This document shows positions 50,680 to 60,892 of a stretch of 64,000 nt of DNA, piece after piece. A model generated the notes under the pieces. That model saw only the letters and a program-made list of their open reading frames with translations, searched no databases and was not told where the DNA came from. How positions within the stretch are numbered: position 1 is the stretch's first letter; every line of letters begins with the position of its first letter. The translations under genes and the position numbers were made by a program. Source of the stretch: Pseudomonas viridiflava (GTDB lineage: Bacteria > Pseudomonadota > Gammaproteobacteria > Pseudomonadales > Pseudomonadaceae); NCBI RefSeq assembly GCF_900582625.1, contig NZ_UTIQ01000241.1:124001-188000 (forward strand), in the 5' to 3' direction.

Positions 50680-51336
50680 GTGACGATTGCCGGCCTTATT
50701 TTCGACTGCGATGGCACCTTGGTAGACAGCGAGCGCCTCGCCGCCCAGCTGCTGCAGCAACTGCTCGCAGAGCAAGAGATTCACATGCCCGCCGAACAGG
50801 TGCTCACGCGCTTTCGCGGCATTCCCTTCGCCCAGTTCATCAGCGAACTGGTCGCCTTGCACCCCGCACTCAACGGCCACCACCTGGACCAGGAATTTCG
50901 TCGCCGCAGCTTGCCGCTGCTGCGCGACCACGTCGAAGAAATGCCCGGCGCCGTGGCGTTTGTGCGTGGCGCGACGCTGCCCATTTGCGTGGCCTCGAAC
51001 GGGCCGCGCGAAAAGATAGAAACCAACCTGGCGGCGGTGGGTTTACTCGACGTTTTTGGCGCGCGGATTGTCAGCGCCTATGAAGTGAATGCATGGAAGC
51101 CTTCGCCACGCTTGATCGAACACGCGGCGAATCTGATTGGCGTGCCAGTGGAGAAGTGTTTGTTGGTGGACGACAGCGTGCCCGGCGTGCAGGCCGGGAT
51201 TAGCGCTGGGGCGCAGGTGGCGGGGTATGGGGATACGGATTTCAGTGAATTCGCCGGGGCGGCGAATTTTTATGGGGTGCGGGATTTCAGCGCGCTACAT
51301 CAACTGGTGCAGCGCCTGACCCGCCATGATGAGTAA
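50680..51336 (+). CDS. HAD-superfamily hydrolase (subfamily IA)
   Basis: Phosphatase/phosphoglucomutase-type HAD, 218 aa from GTG 50680 (translating to MTIAGLIFDCDGTLVDSE). Motif I DCDGTLVDS, motif II VASNGPREK, motif III Lys in NAWKPSP and motif IV LVDDSVPGVQAG are all present. An ATG at 50602 would add 26 unlikely residues. Substrate unknown. Shares a divergent intergenic region with the ligase-like gene. Confidence 0.5.
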   Translation: MTIAGLIFDCDGTLVDSERLAAQLLQQLLAEQEIHMPAEQVLTRFRGIPFAQFISELVALHPALNGHHLDQEFRRRSLPLLRDHVEEMPGAVAFVRGATLPICVASNGPREKIETNLAAVGLLDVFGARIVSAYEVNAWKPSPRLIEHAANLIGVPVEKCLLVDDSVPGVQAGISAGAQVAGYGDTDFSEFAGAANFYGVRDFSALHQLVQRLTRHDE

Positions 51337-51340
51337 TCCC

Positions 51341-51357
51341 ACGGGGCTATTCCCCGT
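51341..51357. terminator. Hairpin between convergent HAD and acyltransferase genes
   Basis: ACGGGG-ctatt-CCCCGT followed by TCTT, in the 23-bp gap between two convergent genes. Short stem and weak T-run, so only a moderate terminator candidate. Confidence 0.5.
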
Positions 51358-51359
51358 TC

Positions 51360-52565
51360 TTAAGCCGTTTGCTGCGTTAACTCTCTGCTGCGCCATTCCT
51401 TGCCGTTGAGGATCCATGACAGCACATTTGAACGCTTGACCACCTCGTACGCGAGGAGCGACAACAGCGTCGCTCCGACCATCGCAATCAGCATTTCCAA
51501 GGTGGCGTTGAATGGCTTATCCAAAAGGTAACCGGTAAGCGCCATGACGAATGTCATGTGGACCAGATAAATGCACAGAGAGGCGTCGACCAAATAATCC
51601 ACGACCTTGTTTTTATTCTTGAAAAGTGTGGCCATGATCGCGAAAAAGAGCCGCGCACCAAAGTAGGCAGCGACGGGTTCAACCATCAGCCGAACCACCT
51701 TTAAAAACTGCTCCGCCTTGGGAAAGTTCTGCTCAAAGCCCTCCGGATAGAAAGCAAAATAGGTGCACAGATAAACCAGCAGCATCATGAGCGCTGCCAA
51801 TATTTCCCAGCGCGAAAGATGGATGAGACGGTCCATGCTTCCAGAGAGATAAACCACCACACCCATAAAAAAGAACGGCAAATACCTGGCCGCATCTATT
51901 ACGTTTTTCTTGAGGTACGCCTCATGGAACAGCATGTCACCTAACAGCTTCCCCAACGCAATGGCGCCCAGTGAACTGGCTACCAATAGCGCCAGCAATA
52001 CCGTCCACTGCAAGGCGCTGCGGGGAATCACGATCTCCGAGACACGGGTGACGTATTTTATCCAGTTCCTCGACCACTCCCATGCTGCCCAGCTGGCGAT
52101 GCAAAAAATGAGAAGGGTTAAAAGGAACCAGCGCTGCCCTATCCACTGCCCAAGAGAAGCATGCAGCATGACCGATGAGTCGAGAACATGTGGCGTGATG
52201 GTGAAGAACGTCCGCAGAAGCTGTTCCAGCGGCGCGAGTAACAACGAAGCCAGAACCAACGGAATGGCAAGCCGTCGCAAACGGCCTTTCAGCCATTCGT
52301 TTCGCCCTTTTCGGCTGATGACCATCGCCGCAAAAAAGCCGCTGATCAGAAAGAAAGCCTGCATACGGAATGAGTGAATCAATCCGCTGACAAACGCCGC
52401 GACTAGGGAGTTTTCCGGAGAGTCGATAGCGAACCCGCCCGACACTCGATAAACCTCGCTGGTGTGCAGCGGCACGCCTAGCAGCAACATATAGGCGCGG
52501 GAAGCATCAAGGAAGTGCAATCTGGGTCTAGAAGGAGCGAAACCTGCTGCAGTGTCTGTGCTCAC
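51360..52565 (-). CDS. OpgC/MdoC-like acyltransferase membrane protein
   Basis: 401 aa, about 10 transmembrane segments. RLHFLDASRAYMLLLGVPLH near residue 14 and FRMQAFFLISGFFAAMVISRKG near 65 fit the OpgC-like branch of acyltransferase family 3 (glucan succinyl- or acetyltransferases). Codon use and AT content look different from the neighbouring genes. A 16-bp direct repeat (TGCGTTAACTCTCTGC) lies within its last codons and again beyond its 5' side at 52827. Could act on EPS, glucans or another glycan. Confidence 0.5.
   Translation of the reverse strand: MSTDTAAGFAPSRPRLHFLDASRAYMLLLGVPLHTSEVYRVSGGFAIDSPENSLVAAFVSGLIHSFRMQAFFLISGFFAAMVISRKGRNEWLKGRLRRLAIPLVLASLLLAPLEQLLRTFFTITPHVLDSSVMLHASLGQWIGQRWFLLTLLIFCIASWAAWEWSRNWIKYVTRVSEIVIPRSALQWTVLLALLVASSLGAIALGKLLGDMLFHEAYLKKNVIDAARYLPFFFMGVVVYLSGSMDRLIHLSRWEILAALMMLLVYLCTYFAFYPEGFEQNFPKAEQFLKVVRLMVEPVAAYFGARLFFAIMATLFKNKNKVVDYLVDASLCIYLVHMTFVMALTGYLLDKPFNATLEMLIAMVGATLLSLLAYEVVKRSNVLSWILNGKEWRSRELTQQTA
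51373..51388. repeat. 16-bp direct repeat, left copy
   Basis: TGCGTTAACTCTCTGC, inside the 3' end of the acyltransferase gene. The identical right copy is at 52827-52842. Confidence 0.5.
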
Positions 52566-52826
52566 CTGAACCTACCCATTGTGTGAATGAGCGGCGCAAA
52601 ACAAAGCGGCGATGCCGTTGAGCGAAGGGAGAATCCTTTCATCCGGTTCCTTAAAAACGCTGCGCTCCACACCGCGTCGCAATGCAACGCTAAAGGGGAA
52701 CGCTCGTTTTCTACGATTGCGGGGGCCCGCAAATTGCGCGGCAAACTAGCGTAAGCGTTCGGCCCTGTCCAGAAGTATCCGGACCGAATTGATCCCCTTC
52801 ACAATCGTAATCCTCAGGGCTGCTTT

Positions 52827-52842
52827 TGCGTTAACTCTCTGC
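52827..52842. repeat. 16-bp direct repeat, right copy
   Basis: Identical to 51373-51388 and in the same orientation, 21 bp downstream of the thiolase stop codon. The two copies enclose the acyltransferase gene and about 260 bp of non-coding DNA in which no other gene is seen. Confidence 0.5.
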
Positions 52843-52863
52843 AAGGCTGCCGCGCGGAAAGGG

Positions 52864-54045
52864 TTATGGCCGCTCCAGCGCCAACGCCACGCCCTGTCCA
52901 CCACCAATGCACAACGTGGCCAAACCTTTCTTGGCGTCACGCTTGATCATTTCATGCAGCAAGGTCACCAGCACGCGGCAGCCTGAGGCACCGATGGGGT
53001 GGCCGATGGCGATGGCGCCACCGTTGACGTTGACCTTCGCTGCGTCCCAGCCCAGCTCTTTGCCGACCGACAACGCCTGCGCGGCGAACGCTTCGTTGGC
53101 TTCGATCAGGTCGAGTTGGTCGAGCGTCCAGCCGGCTTTTTCCAGGCAGCGTTTGGTGGCCGAAACCGGGGCGATGCCCATGATGGCCGGGTCGACACCG
53201 GCATTGGCGTAGGCGGCGATTTTGGCCAGCACGGGCAGGCCCAACGCTTTGGCTTTGTCGGCACTCATCAGAATCACGGCAGCTGCGCCGTCGTTAAGGC
53301 TGGAGGCATTGCCGGCGGTGACGGTGCCGTCCTTCTTAAAGGCGGGTTTGAGTTTGGCCAGCGCTTCGGCAGTGGTGCCGGCGCGGGGTTGTTCGTCGGT
53401 GGCGAAAGCAACCGGGTCGCCTTTGCGCTGCGGGATCAGGATCGGCGTGATTTCGTCGTTAAAGCGCCCGCCTTCAATCGCGGCCACGGCTTTCTGCTGC
53501 GAGCCGGCGGCGAAGGCGTCCTGCGCTTCGCGAGTGATCGCATACTTTTCCACCAGATTCTCGGCGGTGATGCCCATGTGGTAGTCGTTGAAGGCGTCCC
53601 ACAAGCCGTCGGTGATCATGGTGTCCTTAATCTGCGCGTGGCCCATGCGCAAACCGGTGCGGGCGCCCGGCATTACGTACGGGGCCAGGCTCATGTTTTC
53701 CTGGCCGCCGGCGATGATCACGTCGGCATCGCCACAGCGGATGGCTTGGGCGCCGAGGTGCAGGGCTTTGAGGCCGGAGCCGCACACTTTGTTGAGCGTC
53801 AGTGCCGGAACGGCGACGGGCAAACCCGCCTTGATTGCGGCCTGGCGCGCAGGGTTTTGTCCAGCGCCTGCGGTGAGCACCTGGCCGAGGATTACTTCGT
53901 CCACTTCGGCGCCATTGAGCCCGGTTTTTTCCAGCAATGCGCGGATTACGGCAGCGCCCAAATCAACGGCGGGAATGTTCGCCAGCGAGCCTTGGAAACT
54001 GCCGACGGCGGTACGGGTGGCGGCTACGATTACGACGTCTTGCAT
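52864..54045 (-). CDS. atoB: Acetyl-CoA acetyltransferase (thiolase)
   Basis: Cleaves acetoacetyl-CoA to two acetyl-CoA, 393 aa from ATG 54045 ([17 protein letters not shown]), GAGGAG 8 nt upstream. Active-site Cys in [11 protein letters not shown], His in [11 protein letters not shown], second Cys in TLCIGGGQG. It follows the two CoA-transferase genes with an 11-bp gap and completes acetoacetate use; this also links to acetoacetate released by tyrosine breakdown. Confidence 0.5.
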   Translation of the reverse strand: MQDVVIVAATRTAVGSFQGSLANIPAVDLGAAVIRALLEKTGLNGAEVDEVILGQVLTAGAGQNPARQAAIKAGLPVAVPALTLNKVCGSGLKALHLGAQAIRCGDADVIIAGGQENMSLAPYVMPGARTGLRMGHAQIKDTMITDGLWDAFNDYHMGITAENLVEKYAITREAQDAFAAGSQQKAVAAIEGGRFNDEITPILIPQRKGDPVAFATDEQPRAGTTAEALAKLKPAFKKDGTVTAGNASSLNDGAAAVILMSADKAKALGLPVLAKIAAYANAGVDPAIMGIAPVSATKRCLEKAGWTLDQLDLIEANEAFAAQALSVGKELGWDAAKVNVNGGAIAIGHPIGASGCRVLVTLLHEMIKRDAKKGLATLCIGGGQGVALALERP

Positions 54046-54056
54046 GGCATCACTCC

Positions 54057-54713
54057 TCAAAACTGCATTTCCGGCACGTGGTCGGGAATAACCAACTCAC
54101 CTGCCGTTTTTGCTTTGATTTCTTCAACGCTTACGCCCGGCGCGCGCTCTTTCAAGATGAAGGCGCCGTTGTCGATTTCCAGGTAGGCCAGGTCGGTGAG
54201 CACGCGCTTGATGCAGCCTGCGCCGGTCAGCGGCAAGGTGCAGCGGGCCAGCAATTTCGACTCGCCGTCCTTAGACGCGTGGGTCATGGTGACGATGATG
54301 TTCTCCGCGCCAGCGACCAGATCCATTGCCCCGCCCATGCCTTTTACAAGCTTGCCGGGCACCATCCACGAGGCGATGTTGCCTTGCACGTCCACCTCAA
54401 ACGCCCCGAGCACGGTCAGGTCGATATGACCGCCGCGAATCATGGCGAACGATTCAGCCGAGGAAAAAATCGACGCGCCGGTGCGGGCGGTCACGGTTTG
54501 TTTGCCGGCGTTGATCATGTCGGCGTCAATCTCGTCAGCAGTCGGGAACGCGCCCATGCCGAGCAGACCGTTTTCCGATTGCAGCATCACTTCCATGCCG
54601 CGCGGCACGTAGTTGGCAACGAGCGTGGGGATGCCGATGCCGAGGTTGACGTAGAAGCCGTCCTGCAATTCGCGGGCGACACGCTGGGCCATTTGTTCGC
54701 GGGTAAGCGCCAT
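54057..54713 (-). CDS. dhcB: 3-Oxoacid CoA-transferase subunit B (DhcB/ScoB-like)
   Basis: Beta subunit, 218 aa from ATG 54713 ([19 protein letters not shown]). The catalytic Glu is in [26 protein letters not shown] is typical. The arrangement LysR divergent from A-B-thiolase matches P. aeruginosa dhcR-dhcA-dhcB-atoB (dehydrocarnitine/acetoacetate metabolism), from memory. Acts as heterotetramer with the upstream subunit A. Confidence 0.5.
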   Translation of the reverse strand: MALTREQMAQRVARELQDGFYVNLGIGIPTLVANYVPRGMEVMLQSENGLLGMGAFPTADEIDADMINAGKQTVTARTGASIFSSAESFAMIRGGHIDLTVLGAFEVDVQGNIASWMVPGKLVKGMGGAMDLVAGAENIIVTMTHASKDGESKLLARCTLPLTGAGCIKRVLTDLAYLEIDNGAFILKERAPGVSVEEIKAKTAGELVIPDHVPEMQF

Positions 54714-54746
54714 AGTTATTGTTCTCTGCAAAGGGATGGGGGCGGT

Positions 54747-55445
54747 TCAGGAACGCACGGTGCGTTGTTCAATGCGCTTCTCGAAGCGCCCGCAGATCAG
54801 GCGATCCACGTAGATGCCGGGGGTGTGAATCTGCGTGGGGTCGAGCTCGCCGGGGGCGACGATTTCCTCCACTTCCACCACGGTAATCTTCCCGGCAGTG
54901 GCTGCCAGCGGGTTGAAGTTCTGCGCGGTGTGGCGGTACACGACGTTGCCGAACCAGTCCGCCTTCCAGCCTTTGACGATGGCGAAATCGCCGGTGATGG
55001 CGGTTTCCATCAGATAAGCGCGGCCGTTGAAATCGCGGGTTTCCTTGCCTTCGGCAATCGGTGTGCCGACGCCCGTGGCCGTGAAAAACGCTGGAACGCC
55101 AGCGCCGCCAGCGCGCATCTTTTCCGCCAGGGTGCCTTGTGGGGTGAGTTCTACTTCCAGCTCGCCGCTGAGCAGTTGCTGCTCGAACAAGGCGTTTTCG
55201 CCTACGTACGAGGCGATCATCTTGCGGATCTGCCGGTCTTCCAGCAGCACGCCCAAGCCGAAGCCATCAACGCCGCAGTTGTTGGACACCACGGTGAGGT
55301 CGCGCACGCCTTTGCGCTTGATCTCGGCAATCAGGTTCTCGGGAATACCGCACAGGCCAAAGCCGCCTGCGAGTACCGTCATTCCGTCTTTCAGCCCAGC
55401 CAGGGCCTCTTCGTAAGAACCCACACGTTTATCGAAACCAGCCAT
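54747..55445 (-). CDS. dhcA: 3-Oxoacid CoA-transferase subunit A (DhcA/ScoA-like)
   Basis: Alpha subunit, 232 aa from ATG 55445 ([18 protein letters not shown]); AGAGAGG upstream. [16 protein letters not shown] is the CoA-binding signature, with [20 protein letters not shown]. First gene of the unit. A 148-bp divergent region separates it from the LysR gene. Longer upstream extension has no RBS. Confidence 0.5.
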   Translation of the reverse strand: MAGFDKRVGSYEEALAGLKDGMTVLAGGFGLCGIPENLIAEIKRKGVRDLTVVSNNCGVDGFGLGVLLEDRQIRKMIASYVGENALFEQQLLSGELEVELTPQGTLAEKMRAGGAGVPAFFTATGVGTPIAEGKETRDFNGRAYLMETAITGDFAIVKGWKADWFGNVVYRHTAQNFNPLAATAGKITVVEVEEIVAPGELDPTQIHTPGIYVDRLICGRFEKRIEQRTVRS

Positions 55446-55593
55446 GGGCGATGCCTCTCTTGTTGTTCGTGAAGGCCTCTGCCGGGCCGGAGGCATGAGT
55501 GTTGAGCGGACAGATATATTTGTTAAGTTGATTTTTAAAATGGATTGATTGATAAAACAGCACAATAACTGTCGCCCTTTTATCGAGCCCGCC

Positions 55594-56490
55594 ATGACCG
55601 TCAAACAATTGCGCGCCTTTCTCGCTGTGGCGCAGAGCCTGAGTTTCGCCCAGGCCGGCGAGCGCCTTCATCTGTCGCAATCGGCCCTGAGCCTGACCAT
55701 TAAAGGATTGGAAGAAGGGTTGGGCGGCAGGTTGTTTAGTCGCACCACTCGCAACGTCAGCCTGACGCCCGAAGGCGAAGCGCTGCTGCCGCTGGCGCGG
55801 CGTCTGCTGGCTGATTGGGAGAACGCCGAAGACCAATTGCGCCAACGATTTACCCTGCAACAAGGTCGCGTCACCTTGGCGGCCATGCCCTCGTTTGCCG
55901 GGAATTTACTGCCGCCGTTACTGGTGGAATTTCGCGCGCGGCATCCGAAGGTGAATGTCACGGTGAACGACGTTATCAATGAACAAGTGATCGAGATGGT
56001 TCGCGACCGGCAGGTGGAATTGGGCATCGCCTTCGAGCCGCAGGCCGATGTCAGCTTGCACTTCACGCCGTTGTATCTGGACCGTTTCGTCGCCGTGGTG
56101 GCCGCCGATTCGCCGTTGGCCGAGCGCCAGGAAGTGGAGTGGACGACGCTGCTGGAATATCCCTTCGTCACGCTGCAACGCCCGTCTACCGTGCGATTTA
56201 TGCTGGAAGATCACTTGCGCCCGCGTGGACTTAAATTGCCCGTGGCGTTTGAAAGCCACCAATTGGCGACGGTGGGCCGAATGGTTGCCAATGGCTTGGG
56301 CGTGAGTGCCGTGCCGGCGTTGTGTGTGGAGCAGATGCGTGAGCTGGGTGCGCGTTGTCTCACATTGCGTGAGCCAATTATCGAGCGAGCTATTGGGATT
56401 TTACGGAAGGAAGATCACGAATTATCGGTGGCCGCTCAGGCGTTATACGACACGTTATTGGCGGCCAAGCCGAAAGCTGCGGGGCATTAG
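55594..56490 (+). CDS. LysR-family regulator (DhcR-like)
   Basis: 298 aa from ATG 55594 ([20 protein letters not shown]). HTH at about 16-35 ([20 protein letters not shown]), linker helix, then the periplasmic-binding-like effector domain ([34 protein letters not shown]). Divergent from the CoA-transferase genes, so it likely activates them; the inducer is not evident. Confidence 0.5.
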   Translation: MTVKQLRAFLAVAQSLSFAQAGERLHLSQSALSLTIKGLEEGLGGRLFSRTTRNVSLTPEGEALLPLARRLLADWENAEDQLRQRFTLQQGRVTLAAMPSFAGNLLPPLLVEFRARHPKVNVTVNDVINEQVIEMVRDRQVELGIAFEPQADVSLHFTPLYLDRFVAVVAADSPLAERQEVEWTTLLEYPFVTLQRPSTVRFMLEDHLRPRGLKLPVAFESHQLATVGRMVANGLGVSAVPALCVEQMRELGARCLTLREPIIERAIGILRKEDHELSVAAQALYDTLLAAKPKAAGH

Positions 56491-56838
56491 GACACGGTCA
56501 GGAGGAAGCGTTCGAGGGACAAAATCCAGTCGTATACGCGAAGTGGAAATTCAGGTTGGGTGGCGGCCAGCGCCACAAGGGTGATAACAGCGAAACCAAT
56601 GCTTCTGGCGGCCCGCTGGAAAGGAGAGGAAGGGTTTACGTCGGATGGATGCATGATGAAAAACTCGCCAGGAAAAATGTCGGGCGAGGATCACAGAGGA
56701 ACAGAAAACACTCTGTAGAAGCGGCGTTCAATGACTGTAGGAGCATTCCTAGGGCTTCGGAGTCGAGCGGCCTGTATCGCAGAAAAGCTCACTGCTAAGC
56801 TCAGGGCTCGCTTTGCCAAAACAAGGTTGATAACAACA
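56491..56838. other. mmsA upstream region, no gene
   Basis: 348 bp. A short partial REP-like arm (TGTAGGAGCATTCC near 56729) is the only recognisable element; no MmsR-type regulator is present here. Confidence 0.5.
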
Positions 56839-58353
56839 ATGCAAACGACCGAAACGACTGCCGTCCCCACCGTAAAACTGTTGATTGGCGGCGAGCTGAT
56901 CGACTCCACCAGCGCCCAGTGGCGCGACATCATCAACCCGGCCACGCAACAGGTGCTGGCGCGCGTGCCCTTCGCCACTCAGGCCGAGGTCGACGCCGCT
57001 ATCAGCGCCGCCGCCGAAGCCTTCAAAACCTGGCGCAAAACCCCAATCGGTGCCCGCGCTCGGGTTTTTCTGAAGTACCAGCACCTGATTCGCGAACACA
57101 TGGCCGAGCTGGCGGCCATGCTCACCGCCGAGCAGGGCAAAACCCTGGCGGACGCTGAAGGTGATGTGTTCCGTGGTTTGGAAGTGGTCGAGCACGCGGC
57201 CGGCATCGGCAACCTGCAGCTCGGCGAGCTGGCCAATAACGTGGCTGGCGGCGTTGACACCTACACGCTGCTGCAACCCTTGGGCGTATGCGCCGGCATC
57301 ACCCCGTTCAACTTCCCGGCGATGATTCCGCTGTGGATGTTTCCCATGGCCATCGCCACCGGCAACACCTTCGTGCTCAAACCGTCCGAGCAAGACCCGA
57401 TGGTGACCATGCGCCTGGCCGAATTGGCGATGCAGGCCGGTGTGCCGCCGGGCGTGCTGAATGTGGTGCATGGCGGTGCCGACGTGGTGAATCGGCTGTG
57501 CGATCACCCGGACATCAAGGCAGTTTCGTTCGTCGGTTCCACCCAGGTCGGCACCCACGTGTACAACCGCGCCACGCAAAACGGCAAACGCGCGCAATGC
57601 ATGATGGGCGCGAAAAACCACGCCATCGTCATGCCCGACGCCAACCGCCAGCAAACCCTCAACAACTTGGTAGGCGCGGCATTTGGCGCTGCCGGGCAAC
57701 GCTGTATGGCGCTGTCGACGGTGATTCTGGTCGGCGAAGCGCAGACCTGGCTGCCCGAGCTGGTGGAGCGCAGCAAAACCCTGAAGCTCAACGCCGGTAC
57801 CGAAGCCGGCGCGGACCTCGGCCCGGTGGTGTCCTGTACGGCGCTGGAACGCATTCATGGCCTGATTGCTGCGGGCGTTGAGGAAGGCGCGACGCTGGAC
57901 CTGGATGGTCGCAACCCCACGGTCGCCGGCTATGAGCGCGGCAATTTCATCGCGCCGACGCTGTTCAGCGACGTATCGCCGACCATGCGAATTTACCGTG
58001 AGGAAATTTTCGGCCCGGTGCTTTGCGTGATGAATGCCGCGACGCTCGATGAGGCCATCGCCCTGATCAATGCCAACCCCAATGGCAACGGCACGGCCAT
58101 CTTCACCCGCTCCGGCGCGGCGGCTCGGCATTTCCAGGAGGAGATCGACGTTGGCCAGGTGGGCATCAACGTACCGATCCCGGTGCCGGTGCCCATCTTC
58201 TCGTTCTCCGGCTCACGCGCCTCCAAGCTCGGCGACCTCGGCCCTTATGGCAAACAAGTCGTGCAGTTCTATACGCAAACCAAAACCGTGACCCAACGCT
58301 GGTTCGATGAAGAGGACGTCGGTGCGGTCAACACCACCATCACCTTGAAATAA
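56839..58353 (+). CDS. mmsA: Methylmalonate-semialdehyde dehydrogenase (acylating)
   Basis: CoA-dependent aldehyde dehydrogenase of valine breakdown, 504 aa from ATG 56839 ([18 protein letters not shown]). Catalytic Cys in [32 protein letters not shown] and [20 protein letters not shown] are typical of MmsA. The family works without the usual catalytic Glu, as expected for acylating enzymes. The longer frame starting at 56731 has no RBS. Confidence 0.5.
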   Translation: MQTTETTAVPTVKLLIGGELIDSTSAQWRDIINPATQQVLARVPFATQAEVDAAISAAAEAFKTWRKTPIGARARVFLKYQHLIREHMAELAAMLTAEQGKTLADAEGDVFRGLEVVEHAAGIGNLQLGELANNVAGGVDTYTLLQPLGVCAGITPFNFPAMIPLWMFPMAIATGNTFVLKPSEQDPMVTMRLAELAMQAGVPPGVLNVVHGGADVVNRLCDHPDIKAVSFVGSTQVGTHVYNRATQNGKRAQCMMGAKNHAIVMPDANRQQTLNNLVGAAFGAAGQRCMALSTVILVGEAQTWLPELVERSKTLKLNAGTEAGADLGPVVSCTALERIHGLIAAGVEEGATLDLDGRNPTVAGYERGNFIAPTLFSDVSPTMRIYREEIFGPVLCVMNAATLDEAIALINANPNGNGTAIFTRSGAAARHFQEEIDVGQVGINVPIPVPVPIFSFSGSRASKLGDLGPYGKQVVQFYTQTKTVTQRWFDEEDVGAVNTTITLK

Positions 58354-58398
58354 CCGTGGCGTAGAGCCAGTCCTACAAATCCAATAAGAGGGACGTTT

Positions 58399-59289
58399 AT
58401 GAATATCGGTTTTATCGGCCTGGGCAATATGGGCGGGCCCATGGCCTTGAACCTGCTCAAGGCCGGCCATTCGCTGCAGGTGTTCGACCTGGTGCCGGCC
58501 TCCGTGCAGCGCCTCACCGAGGCCGGTGCGCAAGCGCTGGGCTCGCCCACTGAGATTGCCCGCAGCGACGTCGAGCTGATCATCACCATGCTCCCCGCCG
58601 CCCGCCATGTGAAAGCCGTGTACCTGGGCGACGACGGATTGCTCGCCCATGTGCGCAACGGCGTGCGCCTGATCGACAGTTCAACCATCGACCCGATGAC
58701 GGCGCGCGAGGTGGCTGCTGCCGCCAGCAAGCAAGGCAATCCGATGCTCGATGCACCGGTGTCTGGCGGCACGGGTGGCGCGGCGGCGGGCACGTTGACC
58801 TTTATGGTCGGCGGCAGCGCCAGCGATTTTGCCCAGGCGCAACCGGTGCTCGCGGCCATGGGCAAAAACATCGTGCACTGCGGCGACGCGGGGAATGGCC
58901 AGGTGGCCAAAGTTGCGAACAACATGCTGCTGGGCATTTCCATGATTGGCGTCGCTGAGGCAATGAACCTCGGCGTAGCACTGGGCATGGACGCCAAGGT
59001 GCTCGCCGGCGTGATCAACACATCCAGCGGCCGCTGCTGGAGTTCGGACACCTACAACCCCTTCCCCGGCGTGCTGGAAACCGCCCCGGCCGCGCGCGGT
59101 TACAGCGGTGGTTTCGGCACCGACCTGATGCTCAAAGACCTGGGCCTGGCCACCGAAGCGGCCAAGCAGGCGCAACAACCGGTGTTGCTAGGCGCCCTGG
59201 CGCAGCAGCTGTATCAAAGCTTCAGTGCCCAAGGCCATGGCGATCTGGATTTCTCCGCAATCATCAAGCTCTACAGCGGCAAAGCCTGA
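58399..59289 (+). CDS. mmsB: 3-Hydroxyisobutyrate dehydrogenase
   Basis: NAD-dependent beta-hydroxyacid dehydrogenase, 296 aa. Nucleotide fold MNIGFIGLGNMGGPMALNLL, substrate loop DAPVSGGTGGAAAGTLTFMV, catalytic Lys in GQVAKVANNMLLG. Feeds methylmalonate semialdehyde to MmsA, 45 bp upstream; same order as the classical mmsAB operon. Confidence 0.5.
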   Translation: MNIGFIGLGNMGGPMALNLLKAGHSLQVFDLVPASVQRLTEAGAQALGSPTEIARSDVELIITMLPAARHVKAVYLGDDGLLAHVRNGVRLIDSSTIDPMTAREVAAAASKQGNPMLDAPVSGGTGGAAAGTLTFMVGGSASDFAQAQPVLAAMGKNIVHCGDAGNGQVAKVANNMLLGISMIGVAEAMNLGVALGMDAKVLAGVINTSSGRCWSSDTYNPFPGVLETAPAARGYSGGFGTDLMLKDLGLATEAAKQAQQPVLLGALAQQLYQSFSAQGHGDLDFSAIIKLYSGKA

Positions 59290-59319
59290 GCCCTCACCTT
59301 TTTTGACAGAGAACATTGC

Positions 59320-60471
59320 ATGCACGACCTGGAACTGAGCGACGAACAACGCATGATCCGCGACATGGCGCGCAACTTCGCCCGCAGCGAAATCGCCCCA
59401 CATTCCCAAGCCTGGGCCGAAGCCGGGTGGATTGACGACGCCGTGGTCGAAAAAATGGGCGAGCTGGGCTTGCTTGGCATGGTGGTGCCCGACGCCTGGG
59501 GCGGCTCGTTTTCCGACTACGTGGCGTACGCCCTGGCCGTCGAGGAAATTTCCGCCGCCGACGGCGCCACCGGCACGCTGATGAGCGTGCACAACTCCGT
59601 GGGCTGTGGCCCGGTGCTCAACTACGGCAGCGAGGCGCAAAAACAAGCCTGGCTGCCGGCCCTGGCGAGCGGCGAGGCGATTGGCTGCTTCTGCCTGACC
59701 GAGCCCCACGCCGGCTCCGAGGCCAATAACCTGCGCACCCGTGCCGAGCTGAAAGACGACCAGTGGGTGCTTAACGGCGCCAAGCAATTTGTTAGCAATG
59801 GCAAGCGCGCCAAGCTTGCCATTGTATTCGCCGTAACCGATCCGGAGCTGGGCAAGAAAGGCCTTTCGGCCTTCCTGGTGCCCACCGACAACTCAGGCTT
59901 CGTGGTGGATCGCAGCGAAAAGAAGATGGGCATCAAGGCATCCGACACGTGCGCCGTCACCCTCAACAACTGCGTGATCCCCGAAGCGAACCTGCTCGGC
60001 CAGCGCGGCAAAGGCTTGGCCATTGCGCTTTCAAATCTGGAGGGCGGACGCATCGGCATCGCCGCGCAAGCATTGGGCATTGCCCGCGCGGCCTTCGAAG
60101 CTGCGTTGGGTTACGCCCGCGAGCGCGTGCAGTTCGGTCAGCCGATCATTGAGCACCAGAGCATCGCCAACAAACTGGCCGACATGCACACCCAGCTCAA
60201 CGCCAGCCGCTTGCTGATTCTCCACGCGGCACGGCTGAAGACGGCCGGCCATCCGTGCTTGTCCGAAGCCTCGCAAGCGAAATTGTTTGCCTCGGAGATG
60301 GCCGAGCGGGTGTGCTCTGATGCCATTCAGATTCATGGCGGCTATGGCTATTTGGAGGATTATCCCGTCGAGCGCTACTACCGCGATGCGCGCATTACGC
60401 AGATTTACGAGGGGTCAAGCGAAATCCAGCGGCTGCTGATTGCCCGTGAGTTAGCTCACTACGCCTTGTAA
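59320..60471 (+). CDS. Acyl-CoA dehydrogenase (probable isobutyryl-CoA dehydrogenase)
   Basis: FAD enzyme, 383 aa. [19 protein letters not shown] (FAD/substrate), [20 protein letters not shown], and the C-terminal [20 protein letters not shown] followed by [20 protein letters not shown] with the catalytic base Glu. Third gene after mmsA-mmsB, so isobutyryl-CoA oxidation in valine catabolism is likely, though other short branched substrates are possible. Confidence 0.5.
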   Translation: MHDLELSDEQRMIRDMARNFARSEIAPHSQAWAEAGWIDDAVVEKMGELGLLGMVVPDAWGGSFSDYVAYALAVEEISAADGATGTLMSVHNSVGCGPVLNYGSEAQKQAWLPALASGEAIGCFCLTEPHAGSEANNLRTRAELKDDQWVLNGAKQFVSNGKRAKLAIVFAVTDPELGKKGLSAFLVPTDNSGFVVDRSEKKMGIKASDTCAVTLNNCVIPEANLLGQRGKGLAIALSNLEGGRIGIAAQALGIARAAFEAALGYARERVQFGQPIIEHQSIANKLADMHTQLNASRLLILHAARLKTAGHPCLSEASQAKLFASEMAERVCSDAIQIHGGYGYLEDYPVERYYRDARITQIYEGSSEIQRLLIARELAHYAL

Positions 60472-60892
60472 AGCAGAGCCAATTCACAGGCAAAAAAAAG
60501 CCGCCCATTGCGCGGCGGCTTGAGTGAACGCTGAACGTTCCATGGCATCCATGCTGACATTCCTTTGTTACTCGTTGCGTAGGCTGAAGCTACGTAATGA
60601 CTTAAAAAAGAAACTGAGACTACTTACTGACTACCGCTATCGTGACTTTACGTACTGCTTTGCAACTCACTGTGAACACAGGTTTGGCGAAGCGTGTCGC
60701 CGGCGGTAATTAGGCACCGAGCGACCCTCGCTAAAAAATCAGAAGCGCCCTTGCAACCTGTAGGGAAACTCCACAAAAATGCTGTTTCCCCCGGTCTTGC
60801 AGGCGAACACCTACAGAACCTGGCGAGGTTCCTGCTGCCGATCCTGTTCCGCTCCAAACCCCGCCTCAGCTTCCAGCCGTTAAGGGCCTGTT
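60472..60892. other. Spacer between valine genes and MFS exporter, no gene
   Basis: 421 bp with a terminator-like hairpin at 60498-60521, a second small palindrome CGTAG-gctgaag-CTACG near 60578 and an AT-rich stretch (60595-60660). The short open frames here lack RBS and motifs. Confidence 0.5.
60498..60521. terminator. Hairpin downstream of the acyl-CoA dehydrogenase gene
   Basis: AAGCCGCC-cattgcgc-GGCGGCTT with an A8 run on its left side. The A-run makes it a good terminator for the minus strand; on the plus strand only TT follows the stem, so its efficiency there is uncertain. Confidence 0.5.

Noticed and set aside
56556-56798. 80-codon frame before mmsA
   Set aside because: No RBS or motif; low-complexity and overlapping REP-like sequence.
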